A stretch of DNA of 64,000 nt from NCBI GenBank assembly GCA_017305195.1, contig JAFKMU010000056.1, positions 1-64,000 of the forward strand, in the 5' to 3' direction. Positions 24,816 through 33,646 of the stretch are shown piece by piece (position 1 is the stretch's first letter; the number at the start of each line of letters is the position of its first letter). The notes under the pieces were generated by a model, which ran no database searches, was not told the origin of the DNA, and saw nothing but the letters and a program-made list of their open reading frames with translations. The DNA is from Verrucomicrobiota bacterium. GTDB taxonomy: Bacteria; Verrucomicrobiota; Verrucomicrobiia; Chthoniobacterales; Terrimicrobiaceae. A program made the translations under genes and the position numbers.

Positions 24816-26693
24816 TCAGCCGCGTGCGGGCTCCGGCTTGAGCGTGGAAATCGCCAGCACGCCCAGGGTCGTCGGCTTTTCCGCATCCACTGCGATCTCC
24901 ATGTGGGTGATCGTGCGGCCCGGGAAGGGATTCTTCCACTCCAACGTGTAGAGATAGACATTGCGGTCGGGGTACTCGGTCTTTCCCTCCAGGACCGGAG
25001 CCCGCCAGGCGCTGGGGAAGTCGAGGTGCGGAAAGTCCGACCACCAGTCCTGGATGTTGGCTTTCATCGCCTCCTTCTCAAAATTCCGCGTGTCTCCATC
25101 CGGCGGGGGATAGCCAAGGGAGACGAGCGGCACGGAACCGAGGTGCTTGCGCCCGGCGTAAAAGTCGTATTGCGCAAAGGGTGATAAATACCGGCTGTAG
25201 CCGCAGCCATGCAGGATGTAGATGGCCTGCGCGGTCGTCTCGATCGGGATGCGCAGGCGTGACGGCAGGGCGCGCGAGTTGCCCGTTTTGTTTGAGGTGG
25301 AGCGAAAGACGATCACGCCGCAATCGCCTCGCGCGTGGCCTCCGAGCACTTCAAAGGGCACCCCATGGATCTTGTGCCGTCCGATGGCAAAGTTGGTCAG
25401 CGGCAGGTCGCCGAGCCATCCCTTGCGGAAGTTCAGGGGACGGTTGACGAACTCCGCGAGATCGACCTGTTCGAAGCGGGATTCGTTGGCGCTGGACGTC
25501 ATCGGGTAACGGCGATTCAGCAACTGCGCAAAGTCCGCCGCCGCAGCCGACGACATGGCGGCGAACTCCGTGGATGTCGCGCCTGCACTCCGAGAGGCCG
25601 GGCTGGCCTTGACCGGGATGGGACCGGGAGCGTCGGTGGATGCCCTCCGAATGAGATGCGGCTGCACGCGAATCCTCGGCGCAGAGGAATGGCTGCGGAG
25701 ATCCTGCCGCCGACGCGTGAGCCGTTGCGCCAGACCAAAGATCACTTCCTGCATCAGCGGCGCATCGAAGGAGATGGCTGTTAACGGAGGGTTCGTCGCT
25801 GCGAGGTGCGGGAGGTCGCCGATGCATACGATGGCGAGATCCTGAGGCACGCGCAGCCCCGTGCGGGCGAGGCCCTCCAGCAGGTGCGGCCCGATGGGTT
25901 CATGCTCCGAGTAGATGACCAGCGACGATACGTCTTTCCAGTCGCCGTCCATTTTCTTCAGGATCATCTGGATGTCGTCCTCCCGGCCCTCGGAGTAGTA
26001 GGCGATCCTCCTCGCTGTCGAGGAGAGGCCTTTCTGGAGTCTCAGGGATTTCCAGGCCGAGACGATCTCCTTGCCGGATTCCGAACGCGGCGAGATCGTG
26101 AGGAGCCCCATCTCCTGATGGCCTATGTCCCGCAGATGCGAGACCGCCAGCTCCACCGCTCGCGTGTAGTCGGGATCCACACAGGGCACGCCGGGAGCCG
26201 CCTGCCGCGCGCTGATCGCCGGGATGTCGTGCGAGAGCAGTTTTCTCACCGCAGGCTCCCAGAGGGGGACAGGCATCAAATGTGGCGGTTCAAAGATCAC
26301 GCATTCCGTTTCCAGCGTGTCGAGGTGATAAAAGTAGCTCAGCGCATCACCGCCGGAGTCGTACTGGTGCACCCGCAGCTCGATGCCCAGTTCTTTCGCC
26401 AGCTTGGTGTAGCCCTTCGTGAAAAATGACCGCCGCGCGATGACCAGATCGCAGGCGAAGCGGCTTTCCTCCGGTTTCTCCAGGCCTGCGTAGAAGAGCT
26501 TGTAGCCATCCCTGCGCACCACGCCCTCGCCCAGCAGGCGCGACATCGCGCGGTTGATGGCATTGTGCTTCATGCCCAGTTCCCGGGCGAGCACTCGCTC
26601 CGAGGGGAGGCGGTTTCCCGGGGAGAGGTTCGAGGAATCAAGCCACCGTCGCAGGATCTGGACAGAGTCCGATAGTATCACTCCATAGGACAT
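24816..26693 (-). CDS. Three-domain regulator: GntR-type HTH, LacI-type sensor, C-terminal beta-sandwich
   Basis: The product is about 625 residues. Residues 1-70 are a GntR-type winged helix (SPGNRLPSERVLARELGMKHNAINRAMSRLLGEGVVRRDGYKLF). Residues 75-330 are a periplasmic-binding-protein-like sensor as in LacI/GntR AraR-type regulators (HLRDIGHQEMGLLTI; DLAIVCIGDLPHLAATNPPLTAISFD). A Ser/Ala-rich linker leads to a third domain (about 425-620) with VNRPLNFRKGWLGDLP, HKIHGVPFEVLGG, YILHGCGYSRYL, NIQDWW and LEWKNPFPGRTITHMEI, resembling a beta-sandwich commonly appended to secreted glycosidases. ATG 26693 was preferred to 26756 because it aligns with its paralogue at 46695. Palindromes flank the gene on both sides (24766, 26763), suggesting autoregulation. 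The ligand of either sensor domain is unknown. Confidence 0.85.
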   Translation of the reverse strand: MSYGVILSDSVQILRRWLDSSNLSPGNRLPSERVLARELGMKHNAINRAMSRLLGEGVVRRDGYKLFYAGLEKPEESRFACDLVIARRSFFTKGYTKLAKELGIELRVHQYDSGGDALSYFYHLDTLETECVIFEPPHLMPVPLWEPAVRKLLSHDIPAISARQAAPGVPCVDPDYTRAVELAVSHLRDIGHQEMGLLTISPRSESGKEIVSAWKSLRLQKGLSSTARRIAYYSEGREDDIQMILKKMDGDWKDVSSLVIYSEHEPIGPHLLEGLARTGLRVPQDLAIVCIGDLPHLAATNPPLTAISFDAPLMQEVIFGLAQRLTRRRQDLRSHSSAPRIRVQPHLIRRASTDAPGPIPVKASPASRSAGATSTEFAAMSSAAAADFAQLLNRRYPMTSSANESRFEQVDLAEFVNRPLNFRKGWLGDLPLTNFAIGRHKIHGVPFEVLGGHARGDCGVIVFRSTSNKTGNSRALPSRLRIPIETTAQAIYILHGCGYSRYLSPFAQYDFYAGRKHLGSVPLVSLGYPPPDGDTRNFEKEAMKANIQDWWSDFPHLDFPSAWRAPVLEGKTEYPDRNVYLYTLEWKNPFPGRTITHMEIAVDAEKPTTLGVLAISTLKPEPARG

Positions 26694-26762
26694 TTGAGCG
26701 ACCCTTAGCGCAGGACACGAAATGGCGAAAGAGATTTTCCCGGTCAGATTCACCAAAGGGTG

Positions 26763-26778
26763 ATTTGTTTAAACAAAT
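26763..26778. promoter_or_regulatory. Perfect 16-bp palindromic operator in a divergent promoter
   Basis: ATTTGTTTAAACAAAT is self-complementary. It lies 70 bp upstream of the three-domain regulator (start 26693) and 95 bp upstream of the divergent secreted-protein gene (26873). A second inverted repeat, TCACC-AAAG-GGTGA (26750-26763), abuts it. It is the best copy of the TTTGTTT-AACAAA family and the likeliest site for the regulator itself. Confidence 0.7.
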
Positions 26779-26872
26779 TTCTGAAAATGCAAATTCACGC
26801 GGCACTTTGGGCTGTCATGTGGGGGCGTATGGGAGTTCCTTTGGGCGTAACAAACCCCCTCCCGATTCGCTT

Positions 26873-27463
26873 ATGAAACTTCGCGTGATTAGCTTGATGT
26901 TGCCCCTCCTGTCCGTGTTTTCTGCCGCCGCTCTCGCCGCTTCGCCATTTGAGGTTTATTCCTCCAAAGGTGGTTTCGCCGATGGCTGGAAGGCCTCTGC
27001 GTGGGGTGGTCCTGCCGTCCTCCAGGTCGACGCCGAGGGCAAGCGCGCCACTGTCCTCGACGTGAGCATCCAGAGTGGAGCCCAGCCTTTTGCAGGCGTC
27101 ATTCTTTCCGCCAATCCGGGCAGTGGGCTGGATCTGACCGACAAGCTCCGGGAAAATGGGGTCGTCGAGATTACCTTCAAGCCCGGGAAGGATGCCCAGG
27201 GCCAGACGACGAAGGAACCTCAGCCGGTGCAACTGGCTCTCACCTTTTTTAACAAGGATGGCGAGACGGTGCATGCAAAGTTCAACGTGAAGGTCGACAT
27301 CAGCGCTGCGGAAGCAGGAAATACGGTCAAGATGACTTTGCCCGAGGCGCTCAAGGGTCTCGCGGACCAGGATCAACTGGCGAGCATTTCCGCCGTGCGC
27401 ATCCAGTTCTTCGGGGCTCCGGTCGCGGGTTTTTCGATCGTCGATTGCGTGATCAAGGAGTGA
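26873..27463 (+). CDS. Small secreted beta-rich protein
   Basis: A 196-residue product with a signal peptide (MKLRVISLMLPLLSVFSAAALA-AS). The mature domain contains DGWKASAWGGPAVLQV, KLRENGVVEITFKPGKD and VRIQFFGAPVAGFSIVDCVIKE, the look of jelly-roll carbohydrate-binding domains near glycosidases; there is no catalytic motif. ATG 26873 begins the signal peptide; the frame's earlier start would include unrelated residues. It heads the operon followed by SASA esterase, dehydrogenase and GH74-like genes (gaps 39, 22 and 46 bp), directly behind the 16-bp palindrome. It resembles the 6749 and 55903 products in size and position next to a glycosidase or esterase, though not in clear sequence. No assigned function. 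Confidence 0.65.
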   Translation: MKLRVISLMLPLLSVFSAAALAASPFEVYSSKGGFADGWKASAWGGPAVLQVDAEGKRATVLDVSIQSGAQPFAGVILSANPGSGLDLTDKLRENGVVEITFKPGKDAQGQTTKEPQPVQLALTFFNKDGETVHAKFNVKVDISAAEAGNTVKMTLPEALKGLADQDQLASISAVRIQFFGAPVAGFSIVDCVIKE

Positions 27464-27502
27464 TCGGTCCGCTGTCCCGGGTTTGCCCTCTCCCCCTATA
27501 AA

Positions 27503-29524
27503 ATGACAACGAGACGACTGTTTTGGATCGCGCTGTATCTCGGCCTGGCGTTTCCGGCTGCGATGGCCGTGGCGGAGGTCAAGCTGCCTGCCATTTTCTC
27601 CGAGCATGCCGTGCTGCAGCGAGCCGTGCGCGTCCCCGTGTGGGGCAAGGCGGAAGCCGGGCGGGCGGTCTCCGTGTCGCTCGGAAATTCCGCAGCCAGG
27701 ACCGTCGCCGATGACAAGGGGCGCTGGCAGGTCGAACTCGATCTGAGCCGGAGCGCCTCCGGACCTTTTGACCTCGTGGTGCAGGCGGAGAATACCGTCA
27801 CCATCCCCGATGTCGTGGTCGGCGAGGTCTGGCTGGCCTCGGGCCAGTCCAATATGGAGTGGACCCTGGCCAATACGCCGGAAGCCGCCAAGGAATTGGC
27901 TGCTCCGACCAACCCCCAACTGCGCCTTTTCGTTGTCACCAAGGCGGAGGCGGCTATTCCGATCAAGGGGTATCAGGGCAAGTGGGTGGTCGCAGGGCCG
28001 GATACCATCGCCAGCTTCTCCGCTGTCGGGTACTATTTTGGAAAGTTCCTCCAGGAGGGCGTCAAGGCTCCCGTGGGGGTGATTCTCTCCGCCTGGGGAG
28101 GCACTCCGATCGAGACATGGACGAGCAAGGAAGCGCTTATGTCCGATCCCGAGATCGCCGCGGGCATGGAGAAGCGGGAGGAGGATCTGCGGACGTATTC
28201 GCGCCGCATTCGCGAGTACCTGCTGGCCATGTCGGACTGGCAGGATGCCAACCAGAGGCAGGATCAGCCCGCCGGGACGGTGCCCGATGACGGCGAGGAC
28301 TGGCAGCCCGCGACCGTTCCCGGCAAGCTCGGGGACGCCGGGGCGATCTGGCTGCGCCGTACGGTCGAGATCACTCCCGAGCAGGCCGCGCGGCCCTTGC
28401 TGATCACGGTCGGCGAGGGGACTACGGGTATCGAGGAGGTCTTCTGGAATGGCAAGTCCATCGGTCGTTTCTCGCTCGAGCAGGCGGCAAAATCCCGCAC
28501 CCCGCGGCGCTACACCGTGCCGACCTCCGCCCTCGCACCGGGGGAATCCACTCTTGCGATTCGTTTCACCCACCCGGCCAGTGACCTTACGGTTTCCTAT
28601 ATCACCGTCGGAAGGCCTGCGATTCCGGGCACATGGATGAAACGAGTCGAGCAGCAGTTTCCCGCGCTCACCGCTGAGGCCCGCGCAGCGCTCCCCACTC
28701 CTCCCGGCGTGGAACCGATCTCCTGGCAGGCTGCGAGCCATCTCTTCAATGCCATGATTTATCCTCTGATCCCTTACGCCATCCAGGGCGTCATATGGTA
28801 CCAGGGGGAGAACAACATCGAGCGCGCCTATCAGTACCGCAAGGCTCTCCCACTGATGATCGCTGACTGGCGCAACCGCTGGGGGCAGGGCGACTTTTCC
28901 TTCTACATCTGCCAGCTGGCCAATAAGAACGACAAGTCCGCAGCGCCCGGCGACTCCAGCTGGGCGGAACTCCGCGAGGCGCAGTCCATGACGCTCTCGG
29001 CGCCCAACACCGGGGAGGCTGTGCTGATCGACCTGGGCGATTCTCTCAACATCCATCCCCGCAATAAAAAGGATGTCGGCGCGCGCCTCTCCGCTCTCGC
29101 TCTCGCCGGGACCTATGGCCAGAAGATCGTCGGTTCCGGCCCGGTGTATGAATCGATGAAGGTCGACGGCGACAAGATCCGCCTCACCTTTAGCGGAACC
29201 GGGGGAGGACTCGTAGCCAAGCCTCTACCGGACACCTACAGCGTCGATTCCGACAGTGGAGCGAAAGCTTCGCTCGTGCGCAATAGCTCGTCCGAGCTGG
29301 AAGGCTTCGCCATTTGCGGGGAGGATCGCAAGTGGACCTGGGCCGACGCAAAGATCGAAGGCGGCGAGGTCGTTGTCTCATCCCCGCATGTGCCCTCGCC
29401 AATCGCCGTACGCTACGCTTGGTCGAGCAACCCGACCTGCAACCTTTATAACGCCGAGGGGTTTCCCGCCTCGCCCTTCCGCACCGACGATTTTCCGATT
29501 ACCACCCAGTCCGCCAGGTACTGA
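27503..29524 (+). CDS. Secreted sialate O-acetylesterase-family (SASA) SGNH esterase
   Basis: The 673-residue product has a signal peptide (1-24), an N-terminal beta domain (LPAIFSEHAVLQRAVRVPVWGKA) and a catalytic SGNH domain split by an inserted jelly-roll domain. GEVWLASGQSNMEW holds the nucleophile Ser116; ILSAWGGTPIETWTS and QGVIWYQGENN are the family's oxyanion and Gln regions; LGDSLNIHPRNK carries the His and nearby Asp. Bacterial members remove acetyl groups from sialic acids or, more often in plant degraders, from xylan and pectin side chains. It is the second gene of the operon with the GH74-like protein, suggesting deacetylation of a hemicellulose such as acetylated xyloglucan. Substrate is inference. 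Confidence 0.85.
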   Translation: MTTRRLFWIALYLGLAFPAAMAVAEVKLPAIFSEHAVLQRAVRVPVWGKAEAGRAVSVSLGNSAARTVADDKGRWQVELDLSRSASGPFDLVVQAENTVTIPDVVVGEVWLASGQSNMEWTLANTPEAAKELAAPTNPQLRLFVVTKAEAAIPIKGYQGKWVVAGPDTIASFSAVGYYFGKFLQEGVKAPVGVILSAWGGTPIETWTSKEALMSDPEIAAGMEKREEDLRTYSRRIREYLLAMSDWQDANQRQDQPAGTVPDDGEDWQPATVPGKLGDAGAIWLRRTVEITPEQAARPLLITVGEGTTGIEEVFWNGKSIGRFSLEQAAKSRTPRRYTVPTSALAPGESTLAIRFTHPASDLTVSYITVGRPAIPGTWMKRVEQQFPALTAEARAALPTPPGVEPISWQAASHLFNAMIYPLIPYAIQGVIWYQGENNIERAYQYRKALPLMIADWRNRWGQGDFSFYICQLANKNDKSAAPGDSSWAELREAQSMTLSAPNTGEAVLIDLGDSLNIHPRNKKDVGARLSALALAGTYGQKIVGSGPVYESMKVDGDKIRLTFSGTGGGLVAKPLPDTYSVDSDSGAKASLVRNSSSELEGFAICGEDRKWTWADAKIEGGEVVVSSPHVPSPIAVRYAWSSNPTCNLYNAEGFPASPFRTDDFPITTQSARY

Positions 29525-29546
29525 TGGCTGCATCCCCGCTTATTCC

Positions 29547-30560
29547 ATGAAAACTCAGTCCGTTCGTGTCATCTTTCCTTCGCCCGGCCTCGCCGCGCTT
29601 GAGGAATTTCCCATGCCAGTGATCAGCCGTCCGACCGATGTGCTGATTGAAAATGAATATAGCATCGTGAGTGCTGGCACCGAGCTAGCCTGCCGCGCCG
29701 GCCTGGAGAGCTGGGCGCCGCTGCCGTTTTCTCCCGGCTATGGCTCTGTCGGCCGGGTCCTGGCTTTCGGAGATGAGGTGAAGAACCTCTCGGTCGGCCA
29801 GCGCGTCCTCTCCTTTGGTCGCCACGCCAAGCACATCCTCGGCGAGTTCGTTGTCGTTCCCGTGCCTGATGGCCTGGACCCCGTCAAGGTCACCTTCGCC
29901 CGGATGGCTGCGGTGTCCATGGCGGCGTCGCGGGCCTCCGATGCGGAGCTGGGCGACTTTGTCGCAGTGATCGGTCTCGGTCTCGTCGGCAATCTTTCGG
30001 CGCAGCTCTTTGGTCTGGCGGGATGCGAGGTTATCGGCATCGACCCGTCCGTCCGCCGTCGCGAACAGGCTCTGGCCTGCGGCATCCCTCATGTGATCGC
30101 CCCCGGTCCGGAAATGAAGGCGCAGGTCGCCGCCATTACCGAGGGCCGGATGTGCGCTGCGGTCATCGAGGCCACCGGTCTTTCCTCCGTGGCGATCGAG
30201 AGCGCCCCGCAGCTCGCCGCCCGCTTTGGCGAGATCGTTCTCCTCGGCAGTCCTCGCGCCCCGCATGTCGCCGACGTCACTCCGTTCCTGAGCGGACTGC
30301 ATCTCTGCAATGCCGAGACTACCGTCAAGGGCGCGCTGGAGTGGCGGTATCCGCTATTGGCTGATCCGGCGGGCTTTTGCAAGCACTCCATCGAGAACAA
30401 CGTGCAGCAGCTCCTGCGCATGATGTCCCATGGCAAGCTCAACACCGACCCGCTCCTCACCCATCTCGTCAGCCCGGCGGATTGCCACTCGGTTTACGAG
30501 GGCCTCGCCAACCAGAAGGACCTCTACACCGGCGTGGTTTTCGATTGGTCCAAAGTCTGA
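29547..30560 (+). CDS. MDR-superfamily (zinc-type alcohol dehydrogenase-like) oxidoreductase lacking zinc ligands
   Basis: The 337-residue product has the medium-chain dehydrogenase layout: GroES-like N-terminal domain, then a Rossmann domain with VIGLGLVGNLSAQL (near 141) and GCEVIGIDPS. The N-terminal region reads YSIVSAGTELACRAG and SPGYGSVGRV, where zinc enzymes have a Cys-x-Asp and GHExxG; both catalytic zinc signatures are absent, and so is the Cys cluster of the structural zinc. It resembles the BchC/sorbitol-like subgroup with SAGTE. It probably oxidises or reduces a sugar in the cytoplasm. ATG 29547 starts 22 bp after the SASA stop. It shares the operon behind the palindrome at 26763. 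Confidence 0.8.
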   Translation: MKTQSVRVIFPSPGLAALEEFPMPVISRPTDVLIENEYSIVSAGTELACRAGLESWAPLPFSPGYGSVGRVLAFGDEVKNLSVGQRVLSFGRHAKHILGEFVVVPVPDGLDPVKVTFARMAAVSMAASRASDAELGDFVAVIGLGLVGNLSAQLFGLAGCEVIGIDPSVRRREQALACGIPHVIAPGPEMKAQVAAITEGRMCAAVIEATGLSSVAIESAPQLAARFGEIVLLGSPRAPHVADVTPFLSGLHLCNAETTVKGALEWRYPLLADPAGFCKHSIENNVQQLLRMMSHGKLNTDPLLTHLVSPADCHSVYEGLANQKDLYTGVVFDWSKV

Positions 30561-30606
30561 TCTTCTTCACTCTCTATCTGTTCCACCTCACCAGAAATTC
30601 TGCATC

Positions 30607-33303
30607 ATGAGTATCACGGTTCCCTCTCGATTCCTTCGCAAAATCCTCCCGATCGCCGCCTTGCTGCCAATGGCCGGCCTGCAAGCTCAGACCTCTGACG
30701 GCGCGGGTGCTTCCACTGTTTGGGAGCATTCCGGGTGGGGCGGGGGAGGCTTCTTCTACTGCGCGGCCTACCATCCGTCAAAGGACGGGACCATTTACAT
30801 GGGTGGCGATGTCGGCGGGGCTTACAAGACCGTGGACCATGGGCTGAACTGGAAGGCGATCAACAACGGGCTGGCCTCCTACGGCGTCTTTTCGCTGGCG
30901 GTCGATCGTAGCAATCCCGACACGGTCTACGCCGCCACGGAGGGCGGACTCTGCAAGAGCACCGATGCGGGCGAGACATGGGTGACGCTCCCGCGCACTG
31001 ACAAGAACGACCTCCGCATCACCGGCGAAAAGAACAAGAGCATCCATTCCGTCGCGGTCGATCCGTCCAATGGCAGCAATGTCTACGCGACCAGTCCGTT
31101 GGGAAGAGTCTATAAAAGCACTGATGGCGGGCAGACCTGGGAGATCGCCTACGAGGAAAAGATGCCCGTGGAGGACCCCGGCGTGCTGCGTGTGCAGTAT
31201 GGGAAGGTGAACAACGTCTACTTTGGAAGCCTCACGCTGTCGAAATTCCCCGGGGGAGAATCTGGCGCAGGCTCCCAGGGCATCGGGTTTACCTTCAAGG
31301 GCGATGGCACCCTGCCAAAGGACGCATTCTTCATCATGAAGACGAAGGACGGCATCGCCTACCGCAGCAAGAACCTCAACACGCTGTACCAGGATACGAC
31401 CTGGCGCGACGTCGTGCTCAAGGCGTCTGATTTTGTCTACGATCCGCAGTATTTGAAGGCCCACCCCGAGGCCGCTTCGCAGCCGGTGAATCCCGACTTC
31501 GCGTCCATCGCACGATTTGACCTGACGTGCTCCGGCCCGATCCCGACCACCCCGGCGATTGCGCGGCTGAAGCGGTTTTACTTCGCGTTTGAACCGGCCG
31601 AAGGCGGCAGTGAACCTCGCCTTGTTCCGTTCGCGGATTTCTCAAATCCCGATGCCGTCAAGGCCTTCCAGACCGCTGGCAACATTCATCTCGGCGATGC
31701 TCCGGCCTCCACGTTTTACTCCGTCGCCGTGGCTCCGAGCGATCCCTCGCGGGTCATTGCCGCCACTGCCGCCCTCGGGCTGGTCATGAGCCAGGATGCC
31801 GGCAAGACCTGGAAGGAACTCAAGACTCCCGCCAAGGCGTCCTCGGCCGCCTTTGATCCAAAGAATCCCAATATCATCTACGGCTCCTTCTTTGCCGATG
31901 GCGTAATGAAGTCGACTGATGGAGGCGCGACGTGGAAAAAAATCTCCGACAGCTTCCCCGACAAGTTCGACGTCCTCGATGTGGCGGTGAACCCATCGAA
32001 TCCGCTCAACGTCTGCGCCATTGGCAAGTCCAGCTGGACCGGTGTGTTCCTTTCCTCCGAGGATGGAGGCAATACCTGGCAGGCCAGCGGCAAGGAGCTC
32101 GAAGGGGGCTCTGCGGGGAAATACTCCAACAAGATCGATCTGGACGAGGCCAGTGGCAACCCCACCATGGATATGCTGTCCGCGGACGGAAAATCGGCGC
32201 GCCTGAGCGCTCCGACAAACATCGCCTTCAATCCGCTGAACCCTTCCGAGATCTTCCTCAGCACAAACTGGCGTCCCAGCCTGAGCACGGATGGCGGAGT
32301 CGTATGGACCGAGCGCTGCCGCGGAGCGGATATCTCGTGCATCACCGACATCCGCTTCCACAAGGGCAAGGTGTATGCCTCTGCCATGGATGAGGGCAGT
32401 CTCGTGAGCTCCGATAATGGCAAGAACTGGAAGCAGCTGTGGCCGCTCAAGCACACGGACGACCTCAGCGGACACAACTGGCGCATGGCCGTCAATGAGG
32501 TGAATGGAAACACGCGAGTGATCTCCACCAGCTCGCCCTGGAGCACCGTTAAGCCGCAGGGCATCATCCGTAGTGAGGATGATGGCAATACATTCACGGT
32601 CATCCGCGAGGGCATTCCGAACTACGTGGTCATGCCCAATACCATGTGGGGCCGCGGGTATCCTCGCGCTCTCGCGGTGGACCCGAATGATCCGCAGGTT
32701 GTCTATCTCGGCATCGACGGCGATCCCGAGCCGGGCAAGATCGGCGGCGGCATCTTCAAGTCGCACGATGGCGGCGCCACCTGGACGCAGCTCGCCTCCC
32801 AACCCGGAGGCCGCCGGATGTTCTACGGCCTGGCCGTGGACCCCACCGATTCCAACCGCATCTTCTGGGGTGCCTGCGGCAACGGGGGAGGTGTCTGGCG
32901 CAGCAATGACGGAGGAGAGTCATGGGAGCAGGTCTTCCGCAATGAGGTCTTCATCTGGAATGTGGTCGTCGCCTCCGACGGCACCATCTACTGCTCCGGC
33001 GAACAGCTCTGGCGCAGCAAGGACCAGGGCAAGACCTGGTCCAGGATCACCAACTTCCCCGAGAAGCCCCGCGCCATGGTGGGCATCGAGGTTCACCCGA
33101 CCAATCCCAACATCATCTGGGTTTCCCGCACCAACTGGGGCAACCTCCGGCTCGGCTCGATCCACAAGACCACCGACGGCGGAGACACCTGGACCGACAT
33201 CACGGGAAACATTCCCTACGTCGGCCCTCACACGCTGCGCTTCAATCCAGAAACCAACGAGCTTTGGGCCGGCTGGGTCGGCATGTTCAAGACGAAGCAA
33301 TAG
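30607..33303 (+). CDS. Secreted GH74-like BNR beta-propeller
   Basis: The 898-residue product has a signal peptide (1-28, ending LQA-QT) and many Asp-box/BNR motifs, e.g. KTVDHGLNWKA, KSTDAGETWVT, KSTDGGQTWEI, KSTDGGATWKK, RSNDGGESWEQ, spaced as in the two seven-bladed propellers of GH74. The N-terminal phrase WGGGGFFYCAAYHPSKDGTIYMGGDVGGAYKT is characteristic of GH74 xyloglucanases (start of the first propeller, with the catalytic Asp candidate in GGDVGG). An insertion of about 100 residues near 190-290 is unusual. GH74 enzymes cut xyloglucan. ATG 30607 begins the signal peptide. It is the last gene of the operon, before the terminator at 33333. Catalytic Asp pair could not be checked fully. 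Confidence 0.75.
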   Translation: MSITVPSRFLRKILPIAALLPMAGLQAQTSDGAGASTVWEHSGWGGGGFFYCAAYHPSKDGTIYMGGDVGGAYKTVDHGLNWKAINNGLASYGVFSLAVDRSNPDTVYAATEGGLCKSTDAGETWVTLPRTDKNDLRITGEKNKSIHSVAVDPSNGSNVYATSPLGRVYKSTDGGQTWEIAYEEKMPVEDPGVLRVQYGKVNNVYFGSLTLSKFPGGESGAGSQGIGFTFKGDGTLPKDAFFIMKTKDGIAYRSKNLNTLYQDTTWRDVVLKASDFVYDPQYLKAHPEAASQPVNPDFASIARFDLTCSGPIPTTPAIARLKRFYFAFEPAEGGSEPRLVPFADFSNPDAVKAFQTAGNIHLGDAPASTFYSVAVAPSDPSRVIAATAALGLVMSQDAGKTWKELKTPAKASSAAFDPKNPNIIYGSFFADGVMKSTDGGATWKKISDSFPDKFDVLDVAVNPSNPLNVCAIGKSSWTGVFLSSEDGGNTWQASGKELEGGSAGKYSNKIDLDEASGNPTMDMLSADGKSARLSAPTNIAFNPLNPSEIFLSTNWRPSLSTDGGVVWTERCRGADISCITDIRFHKGKVYASAMDEGSLVSSDNGKNWKQLWPLKHTDDLSGHNWRMAVNEVNGNTRVISTSSPWSTVKPQGIIRSEDDGNTFTVIREGIPNYVVMPNTMWGRGYPRALAVDPNDPQVVYLGIDGDPEPGKIGGGIFKSHDGGATWTQLASQPGGRRMFYGLAVDPTDSNRIFWGACGNGGGVWRSNDGGESWEQVFRNEVFIWNVVVASDGTIYCSGEQLWRSKDQGKTWSRITNFPEKPRAMVGIEVHPTNPNIIWVSRTNWGNLRLGSIHKTTDGGDTWTDITGNIPYVGPHTLRFNPETNELWAGWVGMFKTKQ

Positions 33304-33332
33304 CAGGATTATAAAGTCGTAATCTATTAGCG

Positions 33333-33375
33333 CGCCCGGACGTCTCTAGCGATGACGTCCGGGCGTTTGCTTTTC
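33333..33375 (+). terminator. Terminator of the esterase/GH74 operon
   Basis: A perfect 12-bp stem, CGCCCGGACGTC (33333-33344) and GACGTCCGGGCG (33354-33365), with a 9-base loop and TTTGCTTTT after it. It lies 30 bp after the GH74-like stop. The remaining sequence to 33646 holds the operator at 33474 and the promoter of the next gene. Confidence 0.85.
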
Positions 33376-33473
33376 CGCGATCGCCCGGTGTTTTCGTGAC
33401 ACAGGGCTCGCCGCGCTCTTCCCGATGGCATGGGCGTTGGCGGTAGTCGCGCTTTTCCGGGTAATGCCACGTA

Positions 33474-33485
33474 TTGTTCAAACAA
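33474..33485. promoter_or_regulatory. Operator-family repeat before the autotransporter-repeat gene
   Basis: TTGTT-CA-AACAA forms 5-bp arms; in context TATTGTTCAAACAAAC it matches the family seen at 13719 and 26763. It lies about 160 bp upstream of the PEP-CTERM gene start at 33647. Confidence 0.5.
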
Positions 33486-33646
33486 ACGGGTGTGAATATC
33501 GCCTATGGGCCGGGTATTCCCTTTTGAGGAAATTGGGCGGGTGCTAATTAAATTCGAAGCGAAACTTCACCCCACCCCGCCACATGAAATCCCCTCACGT
33601 GTTTCCCGAAGATCGGTTCTGTTCATTTCGAAAATCACAAACATCC

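Noticed and set aside
26795-29056. 753-codon open frame on the minus strand
   Set aside because: It is antisense to the secreted protein and SASA genes, which have signal peptides and conserved motifs; the antisense product is Arg/Gly/Pro-rich and matches no family. An artefact of high GC.
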